Notes: generated by a model from the letters alone, not told the origin. A stretch of DNA of 64,000 nt from Streptomyces lanatus (GCF_014655715.1 NZ_BNBM01000018.1:51213-115212); one strand, 5' to 3'; shown: positions 32,357 through 41,350, counted from the first letter of the stretch. Program-made: numbers and translations.

Positions 32357-32854
32357 TTACGGGGTCCGGAAGGTGCGGTCCCGGTGCTCGCGCCACCGTT
32401 CCATCAGCAGGCCCAGCTCGCCCTCCAGATACTCGAAGAACGCGAGCGTCTCGGCGACCCGCCGCCCCCCGGGCGTAGCGGCCCCCAGACTGTCGACGCC
32501 CTCGCGCAACGTCATGCCCCACCGCCGGAGGATCGCGTCGCGGTTGGTCAGCGCCTCGTACCACTGGTCGCTGTGCACCCGGTAGCGCTCGCGCCTGGAG
32601 CCCGGTTCGCGCTCGCGGGAGACCATGTGGACCTGGGCGAGATAGCGCACCGCGCCGGAGATCGCGGCGGGGCTGACCTGGAGCTGTTCGCCGAGTTCGG
32701 CGGAGCTCATGGTGCCGGAGTCGGAGGCGAGGAGCGCGGCGAACACGCGCGCCGCCATCCGCTGCATCCCGGCCTCGACCAGCTGCGCCGCGAAGGCCTC
32801 CACGAACTTCGACACCGCCTCGGGGTCCCGCCCCGCCTCACTCGGTTCCATCAT
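32357..32854 (-). CDS. GbsR/MarR-type transcriptional regulator
   Basis: A 165-residue winged-helix regulator. The DNA-binding core is MSSAELGEQLQVSPAAISGA, followed by RYLAQVHMVSREREPGSRRE and a C-terminal dimerisation helix. It is divergent from the ABC exporter operon and separated by an unusually AT-rich 158-nt region with a palindrome at 32977-32992, so it most likely represses that exporter. Two ATGs (32854, 32851) are possible starts; the longer open frame upstream is not conserved-looking. Confidence 0.88.
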   Translation of the reverse strand: MMEPSEAGRDPEAVSKFVEAFAAQLVEAGMQRMAARVFAALLASDSGTMSSAELGEQLQVSPAAISGAVRYLAQVHMVSREREPGSRRERYRVHSDQWYEALTNRDAILRRWGMTLREGVDSLGAATPGGRRVAETLAFFEYLEGELGLLMERWREHRDRTFRTP

Positions 32855-32976
32855 CCGTAGATCATCTCCCCAACATCCGCCCGGCCATCGCCAAGCCATC
32901 GCCGAGCCGTCGCCAAGCATCCGCCCAGGTCGCGCACCGCCCCCGAGTCTATCCGCGATTTATACGTTTCCTTAAC

Positions 32977-32992
32977 TTCACAAATTTCTGAA
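32977..32992. promoter_or_regulatory. AT-rich palindrome, probable operator of the ABC exporter
   Basis: TTCACAAATTTCTGAA is palindromic at 14 of 16 positions. It lies in a stretch (32957-32995) far richer in A/T than its surroundings, between the divergent regulator and transporter genes and 21 nt before the transporter start. Confidence 0.6.
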
Positions 32993-33012
32993 AGAAGCGT
33001 ACGTTCTGAAGC

Positions 33013-33915
33013 ATGACGAAGGCAATCACCGTCTCCGGACTGCACAAGTCGTTCGGCAAGACGCACGCGCTGGACGGCCTCGACCTGGACGTCGAGACCG
33101 GCGAGGTCCACGGCTTCCTCGGGCCCAACGGCGCCGGAAAGTCCACCACGATCCGCGTCCTGCTCGGCCTGCTGCGCGCCGACTCCGGCGCTGTCCAGGT
33201 GCTCGGCCGCGACCCGTGGACGGACGCGGTGGAGGTGCACCGCCGGATCGCCTACGTGCCGGGAGACGTGACCCTGTGGCGCAACCTCTCCGGGGGTGAG
33301 GTCATCGATCTCTACGGGCGGCTCCGCGGTGGGCTGGATTCCCGGCGCCGCGCCGAGCTGATCGAGCGCTTCGAGCTCGACCCGACCAAAAAGGGCCGCA
33401 CCTACTCCAAGGGCAACCGGCAGAAGGTCGCCCTCGTCGCCGCCTTCGCCTCCGACGTCGACCTGCTGATCCTCGACGAGCCGACCTCGGGTCTGGACCC
33501 GCTGATGGAGGAGGTCTTCCAGCGCTGCGTCGAGGAGGAGCGGGACCGGGGCCGCACCATCCTGCTGTCCTCGCACATCCTCAGCGAGGTCGAGGAGCTC
33601 TGCGACCGGGTCAGCATCATCCGCAAGGGCCGTACGGTCGAGAGCGGTTCGCTGGCCGACCTGCGCCATCTGACCCGCACCAGCGTCTCCGCCGAGCTGG
33701 CGGGCCCGCCCAACGGACTGTCACATCTCCCCGGCGTCCACGACCTCGACGTACAGGGACAGCGCGTCCGCCTCCAGGTCGACACCGACAAGCTGGACGC
33801 CGTACTGCGCTCGCTCAGCGAGTCCGGAGTGCGCTCCCTGACCTCGACGCCGCCCACGCTGGAGGAGCTGTTCCTGCGGCACTACCAGGCGGACCTGAGC
33901 GAGGTGGCCCGATGA
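33013..33915 (+). CDS. ABC transporter ATP-binding protein (DrrA-type)
   Basis: A 300-residue ATPase of an ABC-2 exporter. Walker A is GPNGAGKSTT (about 36-45), Walker B LLILDEPTSGLDP and the switch histidine lies in LLSSHILSEVEE. The signature motif is YSKGNRQK, a variant of LSGGQ common in drug-resistance ATPases. The C-terminal 80 residues match the DrrA-type regulatory extension. It overlaps the permease gene by 4 nt and is controlled by the divergent GbsR/MarR-type regulator. It probably exports a drug or lipid-like molecule. Confidence 0.94.
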   Translation: MTKAITVSGLHKSFGKTHALDGLDLDVETGEVHGFLGPNGAGKSTTIRVLLGLLRADSGAVQVLGRDPWTDAVEVHRRIAYVPGDVTLWRNLSGGEVIDLYGRLRGGLDSRRRAELIERFELDPTKKGRTYSKGNRQKVALVAAFASDVDLLILDEPTSGLDPLMEEVFQRCVEEERDRGRTILLSSHILSEVEELCDRVSIIRKGRTVESGSLADLRHLTRTSVSAELAGPPNGLSHLPGVHDLDVQGQRVRLQVDTDKLDAVLRSLSESGVRSLTSTPPTLEELFLRHYQADLSEVAR

Positions 33916-35516
33916 CCGCCACCGCCTACAAGGTACGGCCGGGCGGCAGCCGTCAGCTGGCGGGCACCGGCACCCTCCTGCGCTTCGCCCTGCGCCGCGA
34001 CCGCGTGATGATCCCGATCTGGGTCGGCGTGAACGCCCTGATGATCCTCTCCATGCCGAACACCCTGGAGAACCTCTACGCCACCCCCGCCGAACGCGCC
34101 GACCTCATCCAGAACACCGCCACCAACGCCTCCTTCCGCGCCCTGATCGGCCCGGTCTTCGACGACTCCATCGGCGCGCTGACGGCTTGGCGCGTCGGTG
34201 TCTACGCGGGCGCGCTCGCGGCCGTGGTCAGCTTGCTCCTCGTCGTACGGCACACCCGGGACGAGGAGGAGAGCGGCCGCCAGGAGCTGGTGGCGTCCGG
34301 AATGGTGGGCCGCAGGGCCTCGCTCACGGCCGCCCTGCTGACGGCGGCGGTCGCGAACGCCGTACTGGCGCTGCTGGTGACGGCCGGTCTCGCGGGCCAG
34401 GGCACCAGCGGAGCACTCGCCCTCGGACTCGGCCTCGCCGGGGTCGGCATGGTCTTCGCCACGCTGGCGGCGATCGTCGGCCAGTTCACGGAGAGCGCGC
34501 GGCTGGCACGGGGCCTGACGGCCGGGCTGCTGGGCGCGGCATTCGTGCTGCGCGCGGCGGGCGACTCGGCGTCGGACGACGGTTCGTCGGCCCTGACCTG
34601 GGCCTCGCCGCTGGGCTGGCTGGAGAATCTGCGGCCGTTCGCGGAGGAGCGTTGGTGGGTGCTGCTGCTGTTCGCGGGCGCGGCCCTGGTCCAGGGTGTC
34701 GTGGCGTACGAGCTCGCCGGCCGCCGGGACGTCGGCATGAGCTTCCTGCCCGCCCGTCCGGGCCCGGCGCTCGGCCGTCTCGGCACGGCGGGCGCGCTGG
34801 CCTGGCGGTTGCAGCGCGGCAGCGTCCTGGGCTGGTCGATCGGCTTCTTCCTGGCCGGTGTGGTGTACGGCGGTCTGACGGAAGGCGCGGCCGACCTGGT
34901 CGGCGACAACGAGAACGCTCGGGAGATCTTCGAGCGCATGGGCGGCCAGTCCGGCCTGACGGACGCGTTCCTGGCCGCGATGATCGGCATGCTGGGCCTG
35001 ATCGCCGCGCTGTACGTGGTCGCGTCGGTGCTGCGCCTGCACGGCGAGGAGACCTCCATGCGAGCGGAACCGATCCTCGCGAACGCGGTGGGCCGCCTGC
35101 GCTGGGCCGCCGGCCACCTCGTGATCGCCTTCGCCGGTTCCGCCCTCATCATGCTGCTGGCGGGCCTGGGCTTCGCGGTCGGCTACGGCAAGGAGGTGGG
35201 CCCCATTCTGGCCGCCTGCCTGGTCCAGCTCCCGGCGATCTGGCTGATCGGCGGCTTGACGGTACTGCTGTACGGGGTGCTGCCGCGCGCGGCGATGGCT
35301 GCGTGGGGTGTCGCCGGGGCAGTCCTGCTGATCGGCTGGGTGGGGCCTGCGCTGGACGCCCCCCAGGCGGTACTGGACCTCTCCCCCTTCGGGCATCTGC
35401 CGAAGCTGCCGGGTGGGGAGATGGAGTGGGGGCCGGTGCTGGCGCTCCTGGCCCTGGCGGCAGGGTTGGTCGCGGCGGGGCTCGCGGGGTTGCGACGCCG
35501 GGATCTGACGACGTAA
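33912..35516 (+). CDS. ABC-2 type exporter permease
   Basis: A 534-residue integral membrane protein with about twelve hydrophobic helices in two similar halves, as in antibiotic exporters of the Tip/Snb class in which one polypeptide replaces a permease dimer. Segments include TLLRFALRRDRVMIPIWVG at the N-terminus and SVLGWSIGFFLAGVVYGGL opening the second half. Coupled to the ATPase by an ATGA overlap. A perfect 13-bp inverted repeat (35545-35589) follows. Confidence 0.9.
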   Translation: MTATAYKVRPGGSRQLAGTGTLLRFALRRDRVMIPIWVGVNALMILSMPNTLENLYATPAERADLIQNTATNASFRALIGPVFDDSIGALTAWRVGVYAGALAAVVSLLLVVRHTRDEEESGRQELVASGMVGRRASLTAALLTAAVANAVLALLVTAGLAGQGTSGALALGLGLAGVGMVFATLAAIVGQFTESARLARGLTAGLLGAAFVLRAAGDSASDDGSSALTWASPLGWLENLRPFAEERWWVLLLFAGAALVQGVVAYELAGRRDVGMSFLPARPGPALGRLGTAGALAWRLQRGSVLGWSIGFFLAGVVYGGLTEGAADLVGDNENAREIFERMGGQSGLTDAFLAAMIGMLGLIAALYVVASVLRLHGEETSMRAEPILANAVGRLRWAAGHLVIAFAGSALIMLLAGLGFAVGYGKEVGPILAACLVQLPAIWLIGGLTVLLYGVLPRAAMAAWGVAGAVLLIGWVGPALDAPQAVLDLSPFGHLPKLPGGEMEWGPVLALLALAAGLVAAGLAGLRRRDLTT

Positions 35517-35544
35517 GTACGGAAGGCCTGCCCCGTAATGCGAT

Positions 35545-35589
35545 GCGCATGGTTCCTCCCCGTCGTAGAACCGGGAAGGAACCATGCGC
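35545..35589. terminator. Perfect 13-bp inverted repeat after the ABC exporter
   Basis: GCGCATGGTTCCT at 35545-35557 and AGGAACCATGCGC at 35577-35589 are exact reverse complements 19 nt apart. The loop holds a further small CCG/CGG pairing. It lies 28 nt past the permease stop and ends 13 nt before the next start, so it can terminate the exporter message or shape the leader of the small gene. Confidence 0.65.
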
Positions 35590-35602
35590 GTCCCCTGTGG
35601 TC

Positions 35603-35866
35603 ATGGGCCGACGAGATGCACAGGACCGCCGCAACACCCTGACCTGCGCCGGATGCGTGCTGTCGGCGCTGGGGTCGGTGGCGGCCTTGTTCGTCTGGGC
35701 GTCCTCGGGCCGTACGCGCCGGCATCTGGGTGGCGGCTTCGAGGGGGAGGGCACCGACTATGTCGCGGTTCTGGTGGAACTGCCGCTGGTGGCCGTGGGT
35801 GGAGCCGCGGTGCCGGGGCTGGTGGTTGTGTTGCTCGCTCGGCTGACGGGGCGTCGGGCGGACTGA
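35603..35866 (+). CDS. Small two-helix membrane protein, hypothetical
   Basis: An 87-residue protein from ATG 35603 (MGRRDAQDRRNTLTCAGCVL). It has a membrane helix around 13-33 (CVLSALGSVAALFVWASS), a polar loop with GGGFEGEGTDY, and a second helix (LPLVAVGGAAVPGLVVVLLA). No family was recognised. It follows the exporter genes by 86 nt and converges on the hydrolase gene 12 nt away. Real-gene status is supported by coherent topology and strand, not by homology. Confidence 0.6.
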   Translation: MGRRDAQDRRNTLTCAGCVLSALGSVAALFVWASSGRTRRHLGGGFEGEGTDYVAVLVELPLVAVGGAAVPGLVVVLLARLTGRRAD

Positions 35867-35878
35867 GCGCGAGTGGCC

Positions 35879-36799
35879 TCAGTCGACGGATGCCATGAAC
35901 GTGCGCATCCGGTCGTTGACCTGATCCGCGTGGTCGATCTGCGGTGCGTGGCCGGTGGCGGTGACGATCTCCGCGCGGGCGCCCGGGATCAGGCGAGGCA
36001 CGCGCTCCAACTGCCGCTTCGGGTGCAGGAGCAGGCTGCGTTGGCCGAGAACCAGGTGGAGCGGGGTGCGGATGGTGGAGAGTTCGGCGTCGGACAGGGG
36101 CAGCGGGGCGGGGCGGCGGATGCGGTAGGCGCGGACGCCCGTTCTGGTCATCGTGAGCAGCTCCGGCATGACGAGCACCGGTTGTGCCAGCCAGGCCGCC
36201 AGTCGTGGGCGCAGCCTCTTCGGCGCGGCGGCCGCGAAAAGACTCACGAAGAGCCAGCCGAAGAAGCGCAGGCCCACCTTCTCCAGGCCGCCGGGGTCGA
36301 GCAGCGTGACCGAGGCCAGTCGGGCGGGCGCGCGGTGTGCCTGGTTCAGGGCGAGCCAGCCGCCGTAGGAGATGCCGACCAGATGGACGCGGTCCAGGCC
36401 GAGCCCGGCGATCGCCTCGTCGAGCCACCGCGCGGCGCGCTCCGGCTGGTGGATGGCCTCGCGCTGGACGCTACGGCCGGGGTCGCCCGGGGTGTCGAGG
36501 GCGTAGACGGGACGGTCGGCGCTGAGGGCGGAGGTGTTCGGGTACCACATCGCCGAACACGAACCCGCGCCATGGACCAGCACGACCGGCGTACGGTCCG
36601 CTCCGGCGGCCGGGCCCACGGGGCCGTAGCGGTAGACGTGTGTGGTGCCGAAGGACGTCTCCACGTCCTGCTCCCGCGCGACCGGCGCCCCGAGGGCGTA
36701 CACGGCGTCGCAGGCCGCGAAATGACGCTCCCGCCAGGCGTCGCTGACGTATCGGCCCACGTCGGGCCGGCGTCGGGGTCGGGCAGTGGTCTCGGGCAT
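35879..36799 (-). CDS. Alpha/beta hydrolase
   Basis: A 306-residue hydrolase. The oxyanion region is VLVHGAGSCSAMW, the nucleophile elbow VGISYGGWLAL and the catalytic histidine lies in ATGHAPQIDHAD. A helical cap sits between (PKRLRPRLAAWLAQPVLV). Substrate is unknown; esters or lactones are likely. It is transcribed away from a TetR gene, with the double palindrome at 36826-36863 only 27 nt from its ATG, so it is almost certainly the repressor's target. Confidence 0.9.
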   Translation of the reverse strand: MPETTARPRRRPDVGRYVSDAWRERHFAACDAVYALGAPVAREQDVETSFGTTHVYRYGPVGPAAGADRTPVVLVHGAGSCSAMWYPNTSALSADRPVYALDTPGDPGRSVQREAIHQPERAARWLDEAIAGLGLDRVHLVGISYGGWLALNQAHRAPARLASVTLLDPGGLEKVGLRFFGWLFVSLFAAAAPKRLRPRLAAWLAQPVLVMPELLTMTRTGVRAYRIRRPAPLPLSDAELSTIRTPLHLVLGQRSLLLHPKRQLERVPRLIPGARAEIVTATGHAPQIDHADQVNDRMRTFMASVD

Positions 36800-36825
36800 G
36801 GCCGCCTCCCCAGGGCTCGGTTTCG

Positions 36826-36863
36826 TGATACGAACGTACCATGATGATGGTACGGCCGTATCA
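36826..36863. promoter_or_regulatory. Double palindromic operator between hydrolase and TetR genes
   Basis: TGATACG and CGTACCAT on the left mirror ATGGTACG and CGTATCA on the right; only the 2-nt inserts (AA, GC) and the central GATG break symmetry. Each half is itself a palindrome (TACG-AA-CGTA and TACG-GC-CGTA), so two TetR dimers could bind side by side. Confidence 0.75.
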
Positions 36864-36908
36864 TCAAAGGGGCCGGGCGGCGGCAGACGACGAGTGGAGG
36901 AGCGGGCG

Positions 36909-37553
36909 ATGCCCAGGCGGGTGGACCACGCGCAGCGGCGTACCGAGATCGGGGACGCGCTGGTCCGCGTCGCCGGTCGGCGGGGGCTGCATGCCGTGGG
37001 GATGCGGGACGTGGCGGCGGAGGCGGGTGTGTCGCTCCGGCTGGTCCAGTACTACTTCGAGACGAAGGAGAAGCTGCTGCTCTACGGGCTGGAACTGCTC
37101 GCCGAGCGCTTCGGGCGGCGGGTCTCCGAACGGCTACGGGCCATCGAGGGCGGGGACGGTCCCGGTCCCCGCGCGACGATCGAGGCGCTGCTCATGGCCG
37201 CGCTGCCGGTCGACGCGGAGAGCCGTACCTTCCACCACCTCTACACCTCGTACGCCGTCCTGTCGGTGACCGACCCCGCGCTGGCCGCCCAGCCCTTCAT
37301 CAGCAAGCCCGACGCCGCCGAGGACGCCGTGGCCGGTCTGCTCCAGCAGGCGCGGGACGCGGACCTGCTACGACCCGGTGTCGAGCCGCGGCTGGAGGCG
37401 ATCGGCCTGCTCGCGCTGTCCGCGGGGCTCGGCACCGCCATCCTGGTGGGCCAGCGCGGCCCGGAGGCGGCGACTGCGGTCCTGCGGCACGGTCTTGACC
37501 GGATCTTCCGGCCGCAGGGCCCGCCTCCGCCTTCTCAGGCCACCTCCACCTGA
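36909..37553 (+). CDS. TetR-family transcriptional regulator
   Basis: A 214-residue repressor. The N-terminal helix-turn-helix is LHAVGMRDVAAEAGVSLRLV with QYYFETKEKLLLYGLELLAE. The C-terminal ligand domain is helical. ATG at 36909 is preferred because GGAGGAG lies just upstream; the longer open frame passes through the operator. It is divergent from the alpha/beta hydrolase. Its 3' end overlaps the convergent P450 gene by 19 nt. Confidence 0.92.
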   Translation: MPRRVDHAQRRTEIGDALVRVAGRRGLHAVGMRDVAAEAGVSLRLVQYYFETKEKLLLYGLELLAERFGRRVSERLRAIEGGDGPGPRATIEALLMAALPVDAESRTFHHLYTSYAVLSVTDPALAAQPFISKPDAAEDAVAGLLQQARDADLLRPGVEPRLEAIGLLALSAGLGTAILVGQRGPEAATAVLRHGLDRIFRPQGPPPPSQATST

Positions 37554-38740
37554 AGCCCTTCCAGCCCCCGGATCACGAAGTTCGGCTTGCGCTCCGGCTC
37601 CGCCGCCAGGCGCAGGGTCGGGGCCTGCTCCAGCAGGGCCTTCATCGACGCGGCCAGCTCGATACGGGCCAGGGGTGCGCCGATGCAGTAGTGGATGCCC
37701 GCGCTGAAGGAGATGTGGGGGTTGTCCTCACGGGTGAGGTCCAGGGTGGTGGGGGACGCGAAGATGTCGGGGTCGTGGTTGGCGGAGCCGAAGAGCATGG
37801 CGATCTCCGCGCCGCGCGGGACGGTGGTGCCGGCGATCTCGATCTCGTCCAGGACCCAGCGTTCGAAGAGCTGGAGCGGGGTGTCGTAGCGCATCAGCTC
37901 CTCGATCGCGGTCGGGATCAGGGAGTGGTCGGCGCGCAGGTCGGCAAGCTGGCCGGGGTTGCGGAACAGCGCCCACCAGCCGTTGACCGTGGCGTTCACC
38001 GTAGCCTCATGGCCGGCGTTGAGCAGGAGGACCGCCGTGGAGATCATCTCCTGCTCGGTGAGGCGGTCGTCCTCGTCGTGCGCCGCGATCAGACCGGAGA
38101 TCAGGTCGTCGCCGGGTTCCTTGCGGCGGGCCGCGATCAGCTCGCGGAGATAGTCCGAGAACTCGATCGACGCCTGGACCGCCTTGGTCGCCGTCTCCTT
38201 CGACGGGTTCAGCTCGTACATCCCGCAGATGTCCGCCGACCACGGGCGGAGCGGGGCCCGGTCCGACGCCGGGATGCCCAGCATCTCCGCGATCACCGCC
38301 ACCGGCAGCGGCTCGGCCACGTCCGTCAGCAGGTCGCCGCCGCCCTTCTCGACCAGGCCGGACACCAGCTCCCCCGCCAAACGGTCCACATACGGCCGCA
38401 GCCGCTCCACCGTGCGCGGCGTGAACGCCTTCGACACCAGCCGGCGGATCCGCGTGTGGTCCGGCGGTTCGAGGTCCAGCATCCCGTGGTCGTTCAGGAC
38501 ATGGAACGGCTCGTGCTCCGGCGGCGGCGCGGTGCGGCCGAAGTCCTCGTGGGTGAAACGGTGCTGATACGTCCGGCCCAGGCGCCGGTCGCGCAGCAGT
38601 GCCGAGACATCCGCGTGGTGCGGGACCAGCCACTGGTTCGTGGGCTCGTAGTAGTGCACGCGACCCCGGGCACGCAGGTCGGCGTAGGCCGGGTACGGGT
38701 CGGCGAGGAACGCCGGGTCCCACGGATCGAAAGCTGCCAT
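37535..38740 (-). CDS. Cytochrome P450, CYP107-type
   Basis: A 401-residue class I bacterial P450. The haem ligand is Cys352 in ISFSAGIHYCIGAPLAR. The I-helix AGHEATVN (242-249) has the usual acid/alcohol pair Glu245-Ala-Thr247, and the K-helix ExxR is EELMR (281-284). From memory its place in the region corresponds to SCO3636 (CYP107P1) of S. coelicolor. No ferredoxin gene adjoins it. Substrate is unknown. Unlike the P450 at 5561, it has a standard oxygen-activation motif and no biosynthetic partner. Confidence 0.93.
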   Translation of the reverse strand: MAAFDPWDPAFLADPYPAYADLRARGRVHYYEPTNQWLVPHHADVSALLRDRRLGRTYQHRFTHEDFGRTAPPPEHEPFHVLNDHGMLDLEPPDHTRIRRLVSKAFTPRTVERLRPYVDRLAGELVSGLVEKGGGDLLTDVAEPLPVAVIAEMLGIPASDRAPLRPWSADICGMYELNPSKETATKAVQASIEFSDYLRELIAARRKEPGDDLISGLIAAHDEDDRLTEQEMISTAVLLLNAGHEATVNATVNGWWALFRNPGQLADLRADHSLIPTAIEELMRYDTPLQLFERWVLDEIEIAGTTVPRGAEIAMLFGSANHDPDIFASPTTLDLTREDNPHISFSAGIHYCIGAPLARIELAASMKALLEQAPTLRLAAEPERKPNFVIRGLEGLQVEVA

Positions 38741-38791
38741 GAACGGACGCTAGCCCGGGGCGCGCGGTCTGACCAGGGGCGGCCTGGTTCT

Positions 38792-39235
38792 CTACGGCGC
38801 GCCGAAGTCGGGGAGCGTGACCGTGCCGTCCTCGGCGAGCGGGAAGCCGGGGTTGTGGGCGATCTCCCAGGCGTGGCCGTCGGGGTCGGTGAAGGCGCTG
38901 GAGTAGAAGCCGATCTCGTTGACCGCCGCCGGTTTCGTGATCGTCCCGCCCGCGCCCTCCGCCGCCGCCAGGAGCGCGTCGACCTCCGCCTCCGAACGGA
39001 CGTTGTGCGCGAGGGCGATGCCGCCGAAGCCGCCTGCGGTCGGCGGCGGGCCGGGCTCCAAGCCGACGTCCCGGGCCAGTTTCTCCCGGCCCCACAGCAC
39101 CAGGCCCAGGCCGCCCGCCTGGAAGAAGACGGTCTCCGCGACCTCCTGGCCGCGCCAGCCCAACGCCTCGTAGAAGGCCTTGGAACGGGCCAGATCGGAG
39201 ACTCCCAGCGTGATCAGAGTGATGCGCTGTTCCAT
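38792..39235 (-). CDS. VOC-family (glyoxalase-fold) protein
   Basis: About 147 residues of the vicinal-oxygen-chelate fold. The first half is ITLITLGVSDLARSKAFYEA and the second GFYSSAFTDPDGHAWEIAHN, the duplicated beta-alpha-beta-beta-beta layout. Members include glyoxalase I, dioxygenases and antibiotic-binding resistance proteins; metal ligands are not complete enough to decide. The start is uncertain: ATG 39235 has AGGAG too close, and GTG 39244 is an alternative. Confidence 0.85.
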   Translation of the reverse strand: MEQRITLITLGVSDLARSKAFYEALGWRGQEVAETVFFQAGGLGLVLWGREKLARDVGLEPGPPPTAGGFGGIALAHNVRSEAEVDALLAAAEGAGGTITKPAAVNEIGFYSSAFTDPDGHAWEIAHNPGFPLAEDGTVTLPDFGAP

Positions 39236-39279
39236 GCTCCTCACCGTAGGGCCTCGGGCCTGTTCCGGCCCCCGGCGGC

Positions 39280-39945
39280 TCAGCCCGGTGTGACCAGCCG
39301 CGCCTCGTAGGCGAACACGGCCGCCTGTGTACGGTCCCGCAGCCCCAGCTTCACCAGGATCCGGCTGACATGCGTCTTGATCGTCGACTCGGCCACCACC
39401 AGCCGCTCGGCGATCTCCGAGTTCGACAGGCCCTGCGCGATCAGCACCAGGACCTCCGTCTCCCGCTCGGTCAGATCCCCGTACGCCGCGTGCGCGGACG
39501 GCATCAGGCGCGGGGAGTCGGACAGCTTGGAGAACTCCGTGATCAGCCGCCGGGTGATGGAGGGGGCGAGCAGGGCCTCGCCGGCCGCCACCACCTTCAC
39601 CCCGTCGGCGAGCTGCCGTGCCGAGGCGTCCTTGAGCAGAAAGCCGGAGGCTCCCGCGCGCAGCGCCTGATACACATACTCGTCGAGGTCGAACGTGGTC
39701 AGCACCAGCACCTTGGCCGCACTGTCGGCCGCGACGATCTCACGGGTCGCCTCTATGCCGTTCAGCTCCGGCATACGGATGTCCATCAGCACAACGTCCG
39801 GGGCGAGTTCACGGACCCGGTCCACCGCCTCGCGGCCGTTGACGGCCTCGCCGACGACCTCGATGTCCGGCATCGCGTTCAGCAGGACCGAGAAACCCTC
39901 GCGCACCATCATCTGGTCGTCCGCGATCAGCACGCGGATGGTCAT
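39280..39945 (-). CDS. NarL/LuxR-family response regulator (pair 1)
   Basis: A 221-residue regulator. The receiver has ADDQ, Asp55 in VVLMDIRMPE and the Lys in FLLKDAS. The C-terminal LuxR helix-turn-helix is LTERETEVLVLIAQGLSNSE followed by IAERLVVAESTIKTHVSRIL. It overlaps its kinase gene by 4 nt (39942-39945). It is closely similar throughout to the second regulator at 41399-42073, indicating a tandem duplication of the whole two-component unit. Confidence 0.94.
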   Translation of the reverse strand: MTIRVLIADDQMMVREGFSVLLNAMPDIEVVGEAVNGREAVDRVRELAPDVVLMDIRMPELNGIEATREIVAADSAAKVLVLTTFDLDEYVYQALRAGASGFLLKDASARQLADGVKVVAAGEALLAPSITRRLITEFSKLSDSPRLMPSAHAAYGDLTERETEVLVLIAQGLSNSEIAERLVVAESTIKTHVSRILVKLGLRDRTQAAVFAYEARLVTPG

Positions 39946-41282
39946 GAGCCGTCCTCGGTCGTCGCCGTCACCGGCAGGAACACCGTCACCTCGTACCCAC
40001 CTTCGTCCGTCGCGCCGGCCGTCATCTCGCCGTTCAGCATGGTGACCCGCTCCCGCATGCCGGTGATGCCGTGCCCGGCGCCCGGCGAGGGCTTCAGCAG
40101 GGCCGACGCGGGCGGCGGCCCGTTGATTATGCGCAGGCCGAGACCGCCGAGGACATAGCCGATCTCCACCTTGGCGGTCGCGCCCGGCGCATGGCGCAGG
40201 CTGTTGCTCAGCGCCTCCTGCACTATCCGGTACGCCGACAACTCCACGCCCTGCGGCAGGGCGCGCACCGCCCCGGTCACCGTCTTCTCCACCGCCAGGC
40301 CCGTGTCCCGCACGTTCGCCAGCAGCCCGTCCAGGTCGGCGAGGGTGGGCTGCGGGGCGTCCGGCGCCTCGTAGTCCTCGGCGCGGACGACGCCCAGGAC
40401 GCGGCGCAGTTCGGTGAGCGCCGCCACCGCGTTCTCCCGGATGGTGGCGAAGGCGCGCTCCAGCTCCGGCGGCGGGTTCTCCACCCGGTAGGGGGCGGCC
40501 TCGGCCTGGATGGCGACGACCGACATGTGGTGGGCCACCACATCATGCAGCTCGCGGGCGATGTTGGTGCGCTCCTCCAGCAGAGTGCGCCGGGAACGCT
40601 CGTGCGCGGTCACCGTCTGCTGCGCGGTCACCTCCTGGCGGGCCTCTTTGCGGGTGTGCCAGACGGCGACGACCAGCAGGATCAGCGCGGAGATCACCAT
40701 CATCGGCCCGGCGTTGCTGCCGTAGTAGGGGCCGCGGCCGAGCACCGCCTCCGCCAGGAAGGCGTATGCCCCGGTGACGGCCCACATGTACGCCGCGGTG
40801 CGCGGCCTGGTGCGTATCGCGACGACCGTCAGCACCGTCAGATGGACCATGAAGGCGGCGGGCGGCCACGGCCAGTCACCCGTCGAGCCGCCGAACAGCA
40901 CACTGACCGGGGTGGCGGCCATGGACGCCCAGAACGCTACGACCGGCCGGACCATGGTCAGCAGGATCGGGATCGCGGTGATCGGGCCGAGCACCACGAC
41001 CATGCGGTCGCTGATGGTCGCGGCGATGAGCACGGCGAACAGGGCGGCCGTGACGATCACCGCGTGCGGCAGCCAGGCCGCGTACTCCCTCAGCCGGCCC
41101 GGCAGCCGCCGGGTCACCGGGCCGTCGACGCTCCTGAGCGGCAGCGGGCGGTACGCGAAGGCGTCGTGGAACAGGTCCTGCCGCAGCCCCTGCAAGGAGT
41201 TCGCGGCCAGCCGGAACTCCGGGCTGCGCGGCTTGGCCGGGTCCCCCGGCGGCGGGCTCGGCATCTGAGTCGTCTCGGTCAC
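39942..41282 (-). CDS. DesK/LiaS-type sensor histidine kinase (pair 1)
   Basis: A 446-residue HisKA_3 kinase. An N-terminal cytoplasmic segment is followed by about five or six membrane helices without a large external domain (for example AYMWAVTGAYAFLAEAVLG). Then comes the H box ARELHDVVAHHMSVVAIQAE and a HATPase domain (VQEALSNSLRHAP, GHGITGMRERVTML). This layout senses signals within or at the membrane. The start is GTG at 41282. The shared 19-nt element lies 69 nt upstream. Confidence 0.93.
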   Translation of the reverse strand: MTETTQMPSPPPGDPAKPRSPEFRLAANSLQGLRQDLFHDAFAYRPLPLRSVDGPVTRRLPGRLREYAAWLPHAVIVTAALFAVLIAATISDRMVVVLGPITAIPILLTMVRPVVAFWASMAATPVSVLFGGSTGDWPWPPAAFMVHLTVLTVVAIRTRPRTAAYMWAVTGAYAFLAEAVLGRGPYYGSNAGPMMVISALILLVVAVWHTRKEARQEVTAQQTVTAHERSRRTLLEERTNIARELHDVVAHHMSVVAIQAEAAPYRVENPPPELERAFATIRENAVAALTELRRVLGVVRAEDYEAPDAPQPTLADLDGLLANVRDTGLAVEKTVTGAVRALPQGVELSAYRIVQEALSNSLRHAPGATAKVEIGYVLGGLGLRIINGPPPASALLKPSPGAGHGITGMRERVTMLNGEMTAGATDEGGYEVTVFLPVTATTEDGS

Positions 41283-41350
41283 GTACAGAACGGTAGGCGC
41301 CCGGCCGTGTCGCGGTCGTCCCCAGTGAGAGGGGTTCCGGCGGATCCATC

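Noticed and set aside
35545..35589. 13-bp inverted repeat as IS ends
   Set aside because: The arms are 19 nt apart with no transposase; a terminator or leader structure is simpler.
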